DNA of 64,000 nt from Spirosoma validum (GCF_014699035.1 NZ_JACXAA010000002.1:186001-250000); one strand, 5' to 3'. Counted from the first letter of the stretch, positions 1-8,978 are shown. Made by a program: numbers and translations. Notes: generated from the letters alone by a model not told the origin.

Positions 1-49
1 ATAGGCCTAGCGAGGGAGGTTTTGTTTTGTAGGATCGCCTGGTTAAAAT

Positions 50-466
50 CTAAATAATTTTCTCCCGATGCATCAGCGTTGCTACGCCCCGGGTTGTTAC
101 TTTGCCAGTTTGCACATCCCGGATCTCACCCAGAATCTGAGCAATGTGTTTGGCCGAATCGATCGACTGAACGGTAAACGAAGCTTCGTAATCAGTGTCG
201 ACAAACATAGGGCGTAGAAATTCCAGCGTTTGTCCTAGATACACTGAGCCATACCCCGGAAATTCAGTACCGAGCACTTTTGTGAATACACTGGCACCGA
301 GCATACCGTGAATAATCGGTCGCTTGAAAGGCGTTTGAGCCGCAAAGTCAGCATCGAGATGAAGCGGATTATTATCGCCTGTTACACGGGCAAAATCAGC
401 TACGTCAGCCTGCGAAAAACGAAACGCATACCGATGAACGGCATTGGGAGCAAAGTCAGGAGTCAT
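50..466 (-). CDS. MaoC-like dehydratase / (R)-specific enoyl-CoA hydratase
   Basis: A 138-residue single hot-dog domain of the MaoC family, which hydrates trans-2-enoyl-CoA or enoyl-ACP in fatty-acid or polyhydroxyalkanoate metabolism in the cytoplasm. The family signature is near residue 30: FARVTGDNNPLHLD, with the catalytic Asp and His, followed by the ligand-binding stretch IIHGMLGASVF. Length fits stand-alone R-hydratases. The open frame extends upstream to a TTG at 490, but the ATG at 466 begins directly before the conserved domain and is preferred. It is divergent from the acyltransferase gene at 563. Family assignment is firm; the physiological substrate cannot be told from sequence. 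Confidence 0.85.
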   Translation of the reverse strand: MTPDFAPNAVHRYAFRFSQADVADFARVTGDNNPLHLDADFAAQTPFKRPIIHGMLGASVFTKVLGTEFPGYGSVYLGQTLEFLRPMFVDTDYEASFTVQSIDSAKHIAQILGEIRDVQTGKVTTRGVATLMHREKII

Positions 467-562
467 AACAAATGATGAATGATTGTGCAAAAGTCGTAAA
501 GTTCTGAATACCCTTCTAAATCATTCATCATTTATCATTCCGCTGTATCTTCGCAGGTACTT

Positions 563-1810
563 ATGCTGAAAAAACTGTTTTCGCTCGATACGGGGACGAC
601 GAAGCGCGTATTTGGGTTGGATGTGATGCGGGCCATTGCGATTCTGATTGTGGTCGATGCTCATGCAAGCGTTGCCTTAGGTAAATACTACAATGGGGCC
701 TTCTGGCACCACCTGCTGCCCGATGGTGTTGAGTTGTTTTTCGTGCTGAGTGGCTTTCTGATTGGTGGTATCCTGATCCGGTCTTACGAGAAAAAAGGAC
801 GTTTCGACCGCGATCTGCTGCTGAATTTCTGGACTCGCCGGTGGTTTCGCACCCTGCCAAATTATTATCTCGTACTGGGTGGCCTGATTCTGTTTGCTTT
901 AGTACGTTCCTGGCGAAGTGGCCTGTTGCCTGTTTTACCCGACGGGGGCGTACTGGCTAAATATTTCGTTTTCATTCAAAACTTCGCCAGTCCGACTCCC
1001 GGTTTTTTCCCCGAAACGTGGAGCCTGGCCATCGAAGAGTGGTCGTACATTACGTTGCCCTTACTGCTGTGGATTATGCATACGTTATTGTCGGCGCAAT
1101 GGTCGCGCCAACGTATCGTTTTGCTAACCATTCTCTCGATTATTATCGGGACAAATCTGTATCGACTCTTCATTGCGATCCAGATTCCTATTGCCGAGGG
1201 AGAGTTAGAGTTTCGTGGAATTGTGCTGACGCGACTGGATGCCATTTCTTACGGTGTGCTGGGAGCCTATGTCAGACACTATTTTCCGGCGTACTGGACC
1301 AATGAATCGCTACGGCGTCGGCTATTTATTCTAGGGCTGATCCTGACAGTACTGACGGCCCTTTCTGCCTCAATTCTAATGCTGGGGTTTTACGCCAATG
1401 CCGGGATCATACCTGCTTACACGTTTTATAAGCGTACCATTTACTTTCTGGTCATTGGCTTGAGCATGACTCTCTGGTTGCCGTTTATGGACGGTTGGCG
1501 AACAGCTCCTGATAGCCTGGTACGTTCCGGTATTGCCCGGGCCATTACGCATATTAGCCTGATTTCTTATTCAATGTATCTGCTCAATCTGACTCCGATC
1601 ATGATCAACTTTATTGAGCGGATACCAACCACGTCATCGACCATTGGCTGGGCCAAAGTGGGGCTATTCTGGGTACTGGTACTCATCCTGTCGACTCTTC
1701 TCTATAAGTTTTTCGAGAAACCCGTTACCGAACTTCGCGAGCGACTTTCGGCCAAAGAACCGACTCAGCTGATTGAGCAGCGCGCAGAGGGCAAAAGCCA
1801 AAGAGTGTAG
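563..1810 (+). CDS. acyltransferase 3 family membrane protein (OafA/YrhL type)
   Basis: A 415-residue polytopic inner-membrane protein with about ten hydrophobic segments. The N-terminal VMRAIAILIVVDAHASVALG contains the conserved His after helix 1, and a cytoplasmic loop FWTRRWFRTLPNYYLV matches the R-R-x-x-R-x-x-P motif of acyltransferase family 3. These enzymes move acetyl or other acyl groups from the cytoplasm onto surface sugars such as O-antigen or exopolysaccharide. It stands alone, with no glycan gene cluster next to it, so its acceptor is unknown. A TATCTTCG box at 546-553 resembles a Bacteroidota -7 element and would leave only a very short leader. Confidence 0.85.
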   Translation: MLKKLFSLDTGTTKRVFGLDVMRAIAILIVVDAHASVALGKYYNGAFWHHLLPDGVELFFVLSGFLIGGILIRSYEKKGRFDRDLLLNFWTRRWFRTLPNYYLVLGGLILFALVRSWRSGLLPVLPDGGVLAKYFVFIQNFASPTPGFFPETWSLAIEEWSYITLPLLLWIMHTLLSAQWSRQRIVLLTILSIIIGTNLYRLFIAIQIPIAEGELEFRGIVLTRLDAISYGVLGAYVRHYFPAYWTNESLRRRLFILGLILTVLTALSASILMLGFYANAGIIPAYTFYKRTIYFLVIGLSMTLWLPFMDGWRTAPDSLVRSGIARAITHISLISYSMYLLNLTPIMINFIERIPTTSSTIGWAKVGLFWVLVLILSTLLYKFFEKPVTELRERLSAKEPTQLIEQRAEGKSQRV

Positions 1811-1850
1811 ATATAATACCCTCTGCCCCATGCCCTCACCCCTCTGCTAA

Positions 1851-2282
1851 TTAGCTTGAATGATCGCTGATGATGACCCAGCGTTTGTTGATCTTACGCC
1901 AGAGTAATGTGAAATGCCCGTCGGCATCGCCAATCTTTGGGCGGGTCAGGTGAAAGCGCCCAATGACGTACGCAACATCGGACGAGAGGAAATCTAATTG
2001 CAGAATATCGAACTTAAGTGTGCCCATCGATTCCCGATCAGGATAGCGTTTCCTGTAATTAGCAAGCGTAGCCTGATATCCATACGTAATACCGGCTTTC
2101 CCAACGAACGTCAAAGAGTCAGATGGCCAGTAGCCGTTCATAAATTTATCGACCCGGCCTGTGTTCCAGTCTTCTGTCTGACGTTTCAAAAGCTGAAGAA
2201 TAGCCCGGCGATCCTGAGCCGTCTGGCTTAAGGCAGGCCAGGTTAGTTGTGTGAGGAGAAAAAGCGTAAGAAGGTGTTTCAT
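1851..2282 (-). CDS. secreted SnoaL/NTF2-like protein (DUF4440 type)
   Basis: A 143-residue protein with a clear signal peptide (residues 1-19, ending before QTAQDRRA) followed by one NTF2-like cone domain. The pattern ILQLLKRQTEDWNTGRVDKFMNGY is typical of the first helix of SnoaL-like DUF4440 proteins, which use the cone as a small-molecule pocket or enzyme scaffold. It converges on the acyltransferase gene and is divergent from the FabG-like gene. No catalytic residue can be assigned. It is probably periplasmic; the role is unknown. Confidence 0.7.
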   Translation of the reverse strand: MKHLLTLFLLTQLTWPALSQTAQDRRAILQLLKRQTEDWNTGRVDKFMNGYWPSDSLTFVGKAGITYGYQATLANYRKRYPDRESMGTLKFDILQLDFLSSDVAYVIGRFHLTRPKIGDADGHFTLLWRKINKRWVIISDHSS

Positions 2283-2392
2283 GAATCCATGTTTGGCTAA
2301 AAATATGTAACGTATGTAGTGTCCTGACTAAATTTGGTAACTCATACGTATTTTACCGTTATTGACAGACTATTGTTTCAGATCCTAATCCT

Positions 2393-3130
2393 ATGAGATT
2401 ACAAAATAAAGTGGCTGTCATCACCGGAGCAGCTCGGGGCATCGGTCGGGGAGCGGCCGAACTCTTTTGTCGAGAAGGTGCTACAGTAATTATCTGGGAC
2501 GTACTGGATGAAGGGGAAAACACGGTCCAAACGTTGCGTGATCAGGGTTTTCGCTGTGAATTTAACCATGTTAGCACGACCGATGTCCCTGGTATCGAGG
2601 CCGCAGCTCGTGATGTATATGACCGCTACGGTCGAATCGATATTTTGGTCAACAATGCCGGGATTACGCGCGACAAAACCCTGTTAAAAATGTCGTTTGA
2701 TGAGTGGCAACAGGTGATTGACGTGAATCTGACGGGTGTTTTTAACTGCACAAAAGTTGTTGCCCCATACATGGTCGAACAGCGGTACGGACGTATCATC
2801 TGTACATCGTCGATCAACGGGGTACATGGCGCATTCGGGCAGACCAATTACGCGGCTGCTAAAGCTGGCATTATTGGCATGGTCCGTTCGTGGGCGAAGG
2901 AGTTGGGACCCAAAGGCATAACGGCGAATGTGGTAGCGCCTGGATTTATTCAAACCGCCATGACCGATGCTATGCCTGACGAGGTACGTAACCAGGCGGT
3001 GGCTACGATTCCAGTGCGACGTATTGGCAAACCCGAAGATATTGCTTTCGCATACCTGTTTCTGGCGTCCGATGAAGCTTCGTTCGTAAATGGGCACGTA
3101 TTAGCCGTGAATGGCGGACAGGCGCTATAA
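2393..3130 (+). CDS. fabG: 3-oxoacyl-ACP reductase-like SDR (FabG family)
   Basis: A 245-residue classical short-chain dehydrogenase/reductase. It has the nucleotide motif TGAARGIGRG near residues 12-21, the NNAG motif, and the catalytic Ser-Tyr-Lys set (SS before INGVHG, then YAAAK). The C-terminus VNGHVLAVNGGQAL is the usual FabG end. FabG reduces 3-oxoacyl-ACP with NADPH in fatty-acid elongation; close paralogues reduce acetoacetyl-CoA. It stands apart from any fatty-acid synthesis cluster, so a paralogue with another substrate is possible. The small membrane-peptide gene and the lipid kinase follow on the same strand. Confidence 0.85.
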   Translation: MRLQNKVAVITGAARGIGRGAAELFCREGATVIIWDVLDEGENTVQTLRDQGFRCEFNHVSTTDVPGIEAAARDVYDRYGRIDILVNNAGITRDKTLLKMSFDEWQQVIDVNLTGVFNCTKVVAPYMVEQRYGRIICTSSINGVHGAFGQTNYAAAKAGIIGMVRSWAKELGPKGITANVVAPGFIQTAMTDAMPDEVRNQAVATIPVRRIGKPEDIAFAYLFLASDEASFVNGHVLAVNGGQAL

Positions 3131-3183
3131 ACTGATCCACTCAAACCGACTATCTTTACAAACGCAACTCCCGTCGGCGATTC

Positions 3184-3297
3184 ATGAAAAAGGTTCGAAG
3201 ATTTTATAACGAGTATAAGCCTTATATCTTCTCAGATGGCTGGTACTACGTTTTTATTGTTGTGTTTATTCTTCTCTTATTTATTTTCTTTTCCTGA
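3184..3297 (+). CDS. 37-residue single-pass membrane peptide
   Basis: A short open frame beginning MKKVRRFYNEYKPYIFSDGW and continuing into one hydrophobic segment, roughly residues 21-37, rich in Phe, Ile and Leu. The N-terminus is basic (K2, K3, R5, R6), which predicts an inside N-terminus and a single membrane anchor. Its stop codon TGA (3295-3297) abuts the GTG start of the lipid kinase at 3298 with no spacing, suggesting translational coupling. A TATCTTTA box at 3151-3158 could be its -7 promoter element. The reading frame and composition look real, but no family is recognised. Confidence 0.55.
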   Translation: MKKVRRFYNEYKPYIFSDGWYYVFIVVFILLLFIFFS

Positions 3298-4176
3298 GTG
3301 GCTACCCGTTCGGCCGTTCTGGCCATTGTCAACCCGCTTTCCGGCACTACGTCTGCCCAGCAAAAAAAAGTGCTTCAGGAGGCCTTCGTGCGCCGAGCTG
3401 AGGCACTCCATTATGCGCCACATGTTGTTCAGACAACCCATCCCGGACACGCTACAGAAATAGCTGCTGAAGCGGTTGCTCAGGGTGTTACCCGCGTACT
3501 AGCTATCGGGGGCGACGGCACCATTAATGAAACCGCGCAGGCTCTCCGACGATCTTCGACGGCTTTGGGTATTGTGCCCATTGGGTCGGGCAACGGGCTG
3601 GCTCGTCATCTCGGCATTCCACTAAATCCGATGCAAGCCATTGAACGGGCTTTGAGCGGTCGACCAGTCGTAATTGACAGCGGTGAAATAAATGAACACC
3701 CTTTTTTCTGCACGGCTGGGCTGGGCTTTGAAGCCTACGTAGCGCATGAATTTGCCAAACAGTCTGTTCGTGGATTACCGACTTATGTTCGTACGGCGTT
3801 TCGGGCATTCTGGGGGTACAAACCCCAGCGGTTTCGGCTTGATGGACAGGAGAAAGAATTATTCTCGTTAACGTTCGCCAATGCGGGCCAATTTGGTAAC
3901 AATGCCTGGATGGCGCCGACCGCCAACATTGCCGACGGTCGATTGGAACAGTGTGAAATTCGTCCGTTTCCGGCGCAGGCAGCGGGTATGTTGACCTGGC
4001 GATTATTCAATAAAACCCTGAATCAGTCCGCTTACTGGCGAGGCCACTCCATTACTAAAGCGTCTGTGCAGACAAATGGCCCCTTATTGATTCATGTAGA
4101 CGGCGAACCCGTTACGTTAGCCACTAACCAGGTTGACGTACGGGTGTTGCCGGGAAGTTTGCTGGTTCTTTTATAA
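3298..4176 (+). CDS. YegS/DAGK-family lipid kinase
   Basis: A 292-residue diacylglycerol-kinase-catalytic-domain protein. The N-terminal VLAIVNPLSG, the nucleotide motif AIGGDGTINE, and GIVPIGSGNGLARHLG are the three signature blocks of the YegS/BmrU/DgkB family, which phosphorylates lipid hydroxyls (diacylglycerol, phosphatidylglycerol or sphingoid bases) at the inner membrane. Length is normal for the family. The start is the GTG touching the stop of the upstream membrane peptide; no better ATG precedes the conserved NP motif. Cytophagales make sphingolipids, so a sphingoid kinase is possible but not shown. Confidence 0.88.
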   Translation: MATRSAVLAIVNPLSGTTSAQQKKVLQEAFVRRAEALHYAPHVVQTTHPGHATEIAAEAVAQGVTRVLAIGGDGTINETAQALRRSSTALGIVPIGSGNGLARHLGIPLNPMQAIERALSGRPVVIDSGEINEHPFFCTAGLGFEAYVAHEFAKQSVRGLPTYVRTAFRAFWGYKPQRFRLDGQEKELFSLTFANAGQFGNNAWMAPTANIADGRLEQCEIRPFPAQAAGMLTWRLFNKTLNQSAYWRGHSITKASVQTNGPLLIHVDGEPVTLATNQVDVRVLPGSLLVLL

Positions 4177-4185
4177 AGATATCTT

Positions 4186-4728
4186 ATGCCTGCTGCTAAA
4201 CGTAAAGTCGTTGTTACGTTCGATACGTATCTGAGTATTCTTGCTGTTGTATCGAGCTTTTGCGCCATCGGTATTACGTTCTACCAGGCTTATTTACAAC
4301 GCACCCAACAGTACGCGTCCGTGATGCCAGTGCTGGATTTATACCACACAGGCCGCTTTGACGATAATACATCCGGGTCAGCCATGACAGTGTCTAATTT
4401 TGGTCTTGGACCAGCCTTTATTGATAGCGTACAGTATTACTATAGGAAAAAACGCTACGATAATATGTACAACCTGACGAGAGATGCGCTGGCTGAAGAA
4501 CACGTAGCGGATTCTTCGTTGGTTATTAGCGATTTGTGGCGGGATAAAGTTATTCCTCAGGATGAGAAGATCTACCTCTACAAGACATCTGACCGACACG
4601 CGGCTGAGCAGCTCCATCAAAGCGCAGGCAATATGGACATAGTGATTTATTACCGGTCAGTTTATAACGAACGTTGGGTAATGGATTCCCGTAATTTTAA
4701 ACAAGGCCGGAACCGGAAATTGGATTAA
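4186..4728 (+). CDS. membrane-anchored protein of unknown function
   Basis: A 180-residue protein with one hydrophobic helix near residues 13-34 (YLSILAVVSSFCAIGITFYQ) and a soluble, mostly beta-predicted remainder. The C-terminal part has many Tyr and charged residues and no motif I recognise. It starts ten bases after the lipid kinase stop, so it probably shares that transcript. The helix and following YLQRTQQYASVMPVLD resemble small proteins that anchor a beta domain beside the inner membrane, but this is only a general resemblance. Confidence 0.6.
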   Translation: MPAAKRKVVVTFDTYLSILAVVSSFCAIGITFYQAYLQRTQQYASVMPVLDLYHTGRFDDNTSGSAMTVSNFGLGPAFIDSVQYYYRKKRYDNMYNLTRDALAEEHVADSSLVISDLWRDKVIPQDEKIYLYKTSDRHAAEQLHQSAGNMDIVIYYRSVYNERWVMDSRNFKQGRNRKLD

Positions 4729-4870
4729 GAATTTAATTACGCCGTCAGCAATCAGATTAAACCATTGACATTAATAAGAGTAGGTGCACAACGTAACGCC
4801 GTAAGCCCGATATTTGCCCCTCCAAAACTATCCTGATGGCGGGCGTTTTGCGTCCGGCGTCTTCTGTCTG

Positions 4871-6061
4871 ATGTCTCAAAAAGTAGTTCTTGCCTTTAGT
4901 GGAGGTCTGGATACCTCCTTCTGCGTTAAATATTTGTCGGAAGACCGGGGTATGGATGTATACTCGGTACTAGTCGATACGGGTGGCTTCTCCGATGCCG
5001 AACTCAAAGCCATTGAAGAACGGGCTTATTCGCTGGGTGTTAAGTCGCACAAGACGATTTCCAAAACAGATGATTATTACCAGCAATGCCTGAAGTTTCT
5101 GGTGTTTGGGAACGTACTGAAAAACAATACGTATCCGCTCAGCGTGAGCGCCGAACGGATTTTCCAGGCGATTGCTGCAGCCGAATATGCTCGTGAAATT
5201 GGTGCGTCGGCCATTGCTCACGGTAGTACGGGTGCGGGTAACGATCAGGTTCGGTTCGATATGGCGTTTCGGATTATCGCCCCTGACGCCGAGATCATTA
5301 CGCCGATTCGGGACCTGCGTCTGTCGCGGGAAGCCGAGATTGAATACCTCAAGGCGAAAGGTGTCGATCAGGAATGGCATAAAGCTGCTTACTCGATTAA
5401 CAAAGGCTTGTGGGGTACGTCGGTAGGCGGTAAGGAAACATTAACCTCCGACCAATTTTTGCCTGAATCAGCCTGGCCCACGCAAATCACGAAGACTGAG
5501 CCAGAAACCATTACCCTGACGTTCGTACATGGTGAAATTAAGGCCGTTGGTGATGAGAAATTCGCGAATCCAGTAGATGCCATCCGTAAGTTAACCGAAC
5601 TGGCCGGCCCGTTTGGGATTGGCCGTGATATTCACGTTGGCGACACAATCATCGGCATCAAAGGCCGCGTTGGCTTTGAGGCTCCGGCTCCGCTGATTCT
5701 GATTAAATCGCACCATACGCTCGAAAAACACGTATTGGGTAAGTGGCAACTGTACTGGAAAGAGCAACTGGCTAACTGGTATGGTACGATGCTCCACGAA
5801 GGGCAATTCATGGACCCCATTATGCGGAATATCGAAACCTTCCTGGCCGACACGCAGGCGCATGTTTCGGGGAAGGTACACGTACTGATGGCACCGTATC
5901 GCTTTCAGGTACAAGGCATTGAATCGGAGCATGATCTGATGTCGTCTGCTTTCGGTTCGTATGGCGAAATGAACAATGCCTGGACTGGCGACGACGTACG
6001 GGGCTTCTCGAAAGTAGCGTCTAACCAGGTTATGATTTACGAGAAAATCAATAATCAATAA
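4871..6061 (+). CDS. argG: argininosuccinate synthase
   Basis: A 396-residue enzyme joining citrulline and aspartate with ATP to form argininosuccinate, the penultimate step of arginine synthesis. The PP-loop VVLAFSGGLDTSFC is at the N-terminus and the SINKGLWGTSVGG block is in the middle, both characteristic. The open frame reaches back to 4814, but the ATG at 4871 begins MSQKVVLAFSGG, as in other family members. The GT9 gene begins three bases after the stop and argC follows, so this looks like one arginine transcription unit. Confidence 0.95.
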   Translation: MSQKVVLAFSGGLDTSFCVKYLSEDRGMDVYSVLVDTGGFSDAELKAIEERAYSLGVKSHKTISKTDDYYQQCLKFLVFGNVLKNNTYPLSVSAERIFQAIAAAEYAREIGASAIAHGSTGAGNDQVRFDMAFRIIAPDAEIITPIRDLRLSREAEIEYLKAKGVDQEWHKAAYSINKGLWGTSVGGKETLTSDQFLPESAWPTQITKTEPETITLTFVHGEIKAVGDEKFANPVDAIRKLTELAGPFGIGRDIHVGDTIIGIKGRVGFEAPAPLILIKSHHTLEKHVLGKWQLYWKEQLANWYGTMLHEGQFMDPIMRNIETFLADTQAHVSGKVHVLMAPYRFQVQGIESEHDLMSSAFGSYGEMNNAWTGDDVRGFSKVASNQVMIYEKINNQ

Positions 6062-6064
6062 GTA

Positions 6065-7255
6065 GTGATCGGTAAGCCGAGAAAATACTGCGCTCCCCGT
6101 AGCATTGCGTATCCGTTGCAACTGCTCGACGTAGCCGTGGATCACTATGCAAAAGGGAGCTATAGTCAGCGTGATTTCGGTTTGCCAGACAACGATGCCC
6201 CCACCATACTTTTGATGACATCGGGGCATTTGGGCGATGCACTGGTCTTGACGTATACGTTTCCGTTGATCCGGGCGCGTTATCCGAATGCCCAGCTCGA
6301 TATACTGGCTGGTTCGTGGTGCGATCCGATCTGGAAGGATAACCCGTACATTCGGCGGGTTATCCACCTCAACCACGTAACGACCAATCGTCGGCCCATT
6401 TCCAGATGGGCGAAGTGGAGCGAGTTTTTTCAAACCACTCAATCCGCTATAAAGACGCTACGTAATACGGTGTATGATTACTCAGTGGATATCCGATTCT
6501 CTGATTCACCGATGCATTTTGTGCTGCCGTATCTGAGAGTCAAGCGTAAAATAGGCTACGGTACGCGCGGTTTCGGGGGGTTGTTGGACAACGAGTTTTT
6601 TATGCCCGACGAGGAAACGCATACGTTCGATCTGATTCTTCAGGTGTTAAAACCGATGGGCGTTGAGGCAGATCTGCGAACGATTAAGCCTCATTTTTTT
6701 CATCCAGCCGTATCGTCAATCCAATTATGGTCTAAGTTGAACAGGACTGTTCCGGCTCAAAAACCGATCCTGATCTGTCCAGAATCGGGCGCTGATATCC
6801 GAATGTTATCTGTTGATTATTGGGCTCAATTAGCTACCCGACTTTTAGCGGAAAGTACAAATCTGCTGATATTTATTGGTCAAAAAACGTTCACAACTGA
6901 TTTGTACGAGCGCGTTCTGGCCATGAATTTGTCAGAGGCTGATCGGCTGGTACCCGCTGTAGGGACGTTAACGATTCAGGATATAGCGAGTTTGAGCGAG
7001 CAGGCAGAAGCCGCTTTTACCCTCGATTCGCTGCCGATGCACTTGTGTTGCTTGGGCTGCCCGACGGTGTCTTTTCAGAAGAACGGATTAGGGATTCAGT
7101 TTTTTCCGATTGCCAATTACCCAACGCTGGTAGTTCACAACCATCAATTAAGTCGGGAACTGACCTTGGACCGGCCCGGTTTTGACAGTGAATACGTTTC
7201 GACCTTCGATATAGCTGTGCTTGATCGGGCTGTTCAGTGGTTTCAAAAATTATAA
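6065..7255 (+). CDS. glycosyltransferase family 9 (heptosyltransferase-like)
   Basis: A 396-residue GT9/ADP-heptose:LPS heptosyltransferase-like protein. The N-terminal block ILLMTSGHLGDALVLTYTFP matches the family's donor-side G-x-x-GD motif, and the C-terminal half has a Rossmann-type pattern with FTLDSLPMHLCCLGCPTVSF in place of the usual D-S-x-x-x-H-x-A-x-x-x-G-x-P motif. Such enzymes add heptose or related sugars to lipopolysaccharide core or other envelope glycans. It starts with GTG three bases after argG and sits between argG and argC, an unexpected place for an envelope enzyme. Donor and acceptor are unknown. Confidence 0.75.
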   Translation: MIGKPRKYCAPRSIAYPLQLLDVAVDHYAKGSYSQRDFGLPDNDAPTILLMTSGHLGDALVLTYTFPLIRARYPNAQLDILAGSWCDPIWKDNPYIRRVIHLNHVTTNRRPISRWAKWSEFFQTTQSAIKTLRNTVYDYSVDIRFSDSPMHFVLPYLRVKRKIGYGTRGFGGLLDNEFFMPDEETHTFDLILQVLKPMGVEADLRTIKPHFFHPAVSSIQLWSKLNRTVPAQKPILICPESGADIRMLSVDYWAQLATRLLAESTNLLIFIGQKTFTTDLYERVLAMNLSEADRLVPAVGTLTIQDIASLSEQAEAAFTLDSLPMHLCCLGCPTVSFQKNGLGIQFFPIANYPTLVVHNHQLSRELTLDRPGFDSEYVSTFDIAVLDRAVQWFQKL

Positions 7256-7264
7256 AATAGTTAT

Positions 7265-7326
7265 GTCACCGAGATACGTAGAGACGTACAAAAAGTATTA
7301 GTAAAACCTTCGCGCATCTCGGTGAC
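7265..7326. repeat. inverted repeat between the GT9 gene and argC
   Basis: Eleven-base perfect arms GTCACCGAGAT (7265-7275) and ATCTCGGTGAC (7316-7326) enclose a 40-base loop. It lies in the short gap upstream of the argC start at 7337. It resembles other intergenic palindromes in this window in placement but not in sequence. It could affect readthrough into argC or be a remnant of a mobile palindrome. Confidence 0.6.
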
Positions 7327-7336
7327 CCAATTCTAT

Positions 7337-8320
7337 ATGGAAAAAATAAACGTTGGTATTGTTGGTGGAGCAGGCTATACGGGTGGCGAACTGCTACGTA
7401 TTTTGCTGAATCATCCCTTTGTGAACGTAGCGTTTGCCCACAGCAACAGTCAGGCGGGGAAACCCATTTGGTCAATCCATACCGATTTACTGGGCGATAC
7501 TGATCTGACGTTTTCGGGCGAAGATATTGCTACGTTGTTGGCTCAGGAAGGTTTAGACGCGTTGTTTCTTTGTTCGGGTCATGGTGCCTCCGTTACGTTC
7601 ATGACTGAGCATGACGTTTCCGACGATATTACCATTATCGACCTGAGCGCTGATTTCCGCGACGAGCACGATGACTTTGTGTATGGCCTGCCGGAATTAC
7701 AGCGGGATCGTATTCAGGAAGCTACGCGGATCGCCAATCCCGGTTGTTTCGCAACCAGCATCCAACTGGCTCTGTTGCCCTTAGCCAAAGCCGGAAAACT
7801 AACCGACGATGTACAGGTAAGCGCTATTACCGGCAGCACCGGTGCCGGACAGGCGCTTGTTCCGACGACAGGCTTTACGTGGCGGAATAACAACGTATCG
7901 ATTTACAAAGCGTTCTCACACCAGCACTTAGCTGAAATTCGTCAGAGTCTAAATCAGCTGGAACCTGATTTTAAGGCAGCGATTAACTTCGTTCCTTACC
8001 GGGGCGATTTCACGCGGGGGATCATGGCGAATGTTTATACGCCGTTTGAAGGAAGCCTGGAGGAAGCAAAGGAAATCTACCGAAGTTATTACGAAGCGCA
8101 CCCGTTTACGCACGTAAGTGACGCGCCAATCGATGTGAAGCAGGTGGTGAACACCAATAAATGCCTGCTGCATCTGGAAGTACACGACGGTCAATTGCTC
8201 ATCACCAGCGTGATTGATAATCTGACCAAAGGAGCGTCGGGCCAGGCAGTGCAGAATATGAATTTAGTCTTTGGCTTGCCGGAAGATACAGGCCTGCGCC
8301 TAAAATCGGTAGCCTTTTAA
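7337..8320 (+). CDS. argC: N-acetyl-gamma-glutamyl-phosphate reductase
   Basis: A 327-residue NADPH-dependent reductase converting N-acetylglutamyl phosphate to its semialdehyde in arginine synthesis. The dinucleotide motif VGIVGGAGYTGGELLRIL is N-terminal, and the active-site Cys lies in IANPGCFATSIQLAL. In Bacteroidota the pathway may use succinylated instead of acetylated intermediates, which the sequence does not resolve. The ATG at 7337 is preferred over the in-frame GTG at 7322, which lies inside the upstream inverted repeat. It is the last gene of the argG - GT9 - argC set. Confidence 0.93.
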   Translation: MEKINVGIVGGAGYTGGELLRILLNHPFVNVAFAHSNSQAGKPIWSIHTDLLGDTDLTFSGEDIATLLAQEGLDALFLCSGHGASVTFMTEHDVSDDITIIDLSADFRDEHDDFVYGLPELQRDRIQEATRIANPGCFATSIQLALLPLAKAGKLTDDVQVSAITGSTGAGQALVPTTGFTWRNNNVSIYKAFSHQHLAEIRQSLNQLEPDFKAAINFVPYRGDFTRGIMANVYTPFEGSLEEAKEIYRSYYEAHPFTHVSDAPIDVKQVVNTNKCLLHLEVHDGQLLITSVIDNLTKGASGQAVQNMNLVFGLPEDTGLRLKSVAF

Positions 8321-8394
8321 CAGTAGCCTGGACGGCCACGTCCGGGTGCTAAATACATTTTTCTCTTACCCGGACGTGGCCGTCCAAGCTACTG
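8321..8394. repeat. long intergenic hairpin, GGACGGCCACGTCC family, copy 1
   Basis: The left arm (8321-8347, beginning CAGTAGC and running into CTGGACGGCCACGTCCGGGT) pairs with the right arm (8368-8394, ending GCTACTG) nearly perfectly around a 20-base loop. It begins directly after the argC stop and ends ten bases before the GNAT start. The same core occurs at 11678-11754. It can act as a transcription attenuator, and the recurrence indicates a dispersed REP-like element. Confidence 0.85.
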
Positions 8395-8404
8395 TACGCT
8401 TGAC

Positions 8405-8914
8405 ATGCTGGAAACCGAGCGCTTATTACTTGAGGAGTTCTCGCCGGATGATGCCGCCTTTATGCTTGAGTTACTGAATACGCCTACCTGGCTTCAGTAC
8501 ATCGGTGATCGGGGTGTAAAAACGCTTGACGAGGCCCGGCAATATATTCTGGACGGACCCATAAAAAGTTACCAGCAATTTGGTTTCGGCCCCTATCTGG
8601 TGAAGCTGAAAACCAATGACCTGCCGATCGGACTTTGTGGCTTGTTCAGACGCGAAACACTGGAAGACATCGATATTGGCTTTGCCTTCCTCCCTGATTA
8701 TGCCGGTAACGGCTACGGATACGAATCAGCATCGGCAGTGATGACCTATGCAACGGAAAACTTGGGATTAACACGTATCACGGGCCTCACGACCGCTGCC
8801 AACCAGTACTCAATCCGCCTGCTTGAGAAGCTGGGACTACGTTTCGAGAAGAAAATTCAGTTTAGAGCAGATGGCGAAGAAAGCTTGCTGTATAGTATAA
8901 ACCTGTATGGATAG
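8405..8914 (+). CDS. GNAT-family N-acetyltransferase (RimJ/RimL-like)
   Basis: A 169-residue acetyltransferase of the RimJ/RimL type. It begins MLETERLLLEEFSPDDA, has the beta4 stretch DIDIGFAFLPDYAGNGYGYE covering the acetyl-CoA motif (usually Q/R-x-x-G-x-G/A) and the late block ANQYSIRLLEKLGLRFEKK, all typical. It acetylates an amino group on a protein, antibiotic or small molecule using acetyl-CoA. It sits between the argC hairpin and the AT-richer patch. Substrate unknown. Confidence 0.85.
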   Translation: MLETERLLLEEFSPDDAAFMLELLNTPTWLQYIGDRGVKTLDEARQYILDGPIKSYQQFGFGPYLVKLKTNDLPIGLCGLFRRETLEDIDIGFAFLPDYAGNGYGYESASAVMTYATENLGLTRITGLTTAANQYSIRLLEKLGLRFEKKIQFRADGEESLLYSINLYG

Positions 8915-8978
8915 AAATTTTTAGCTTGGTGCCATAGTGGAAGAGTCAGTTTTGTGGAAAAAGATTACTTAAGTTTAA

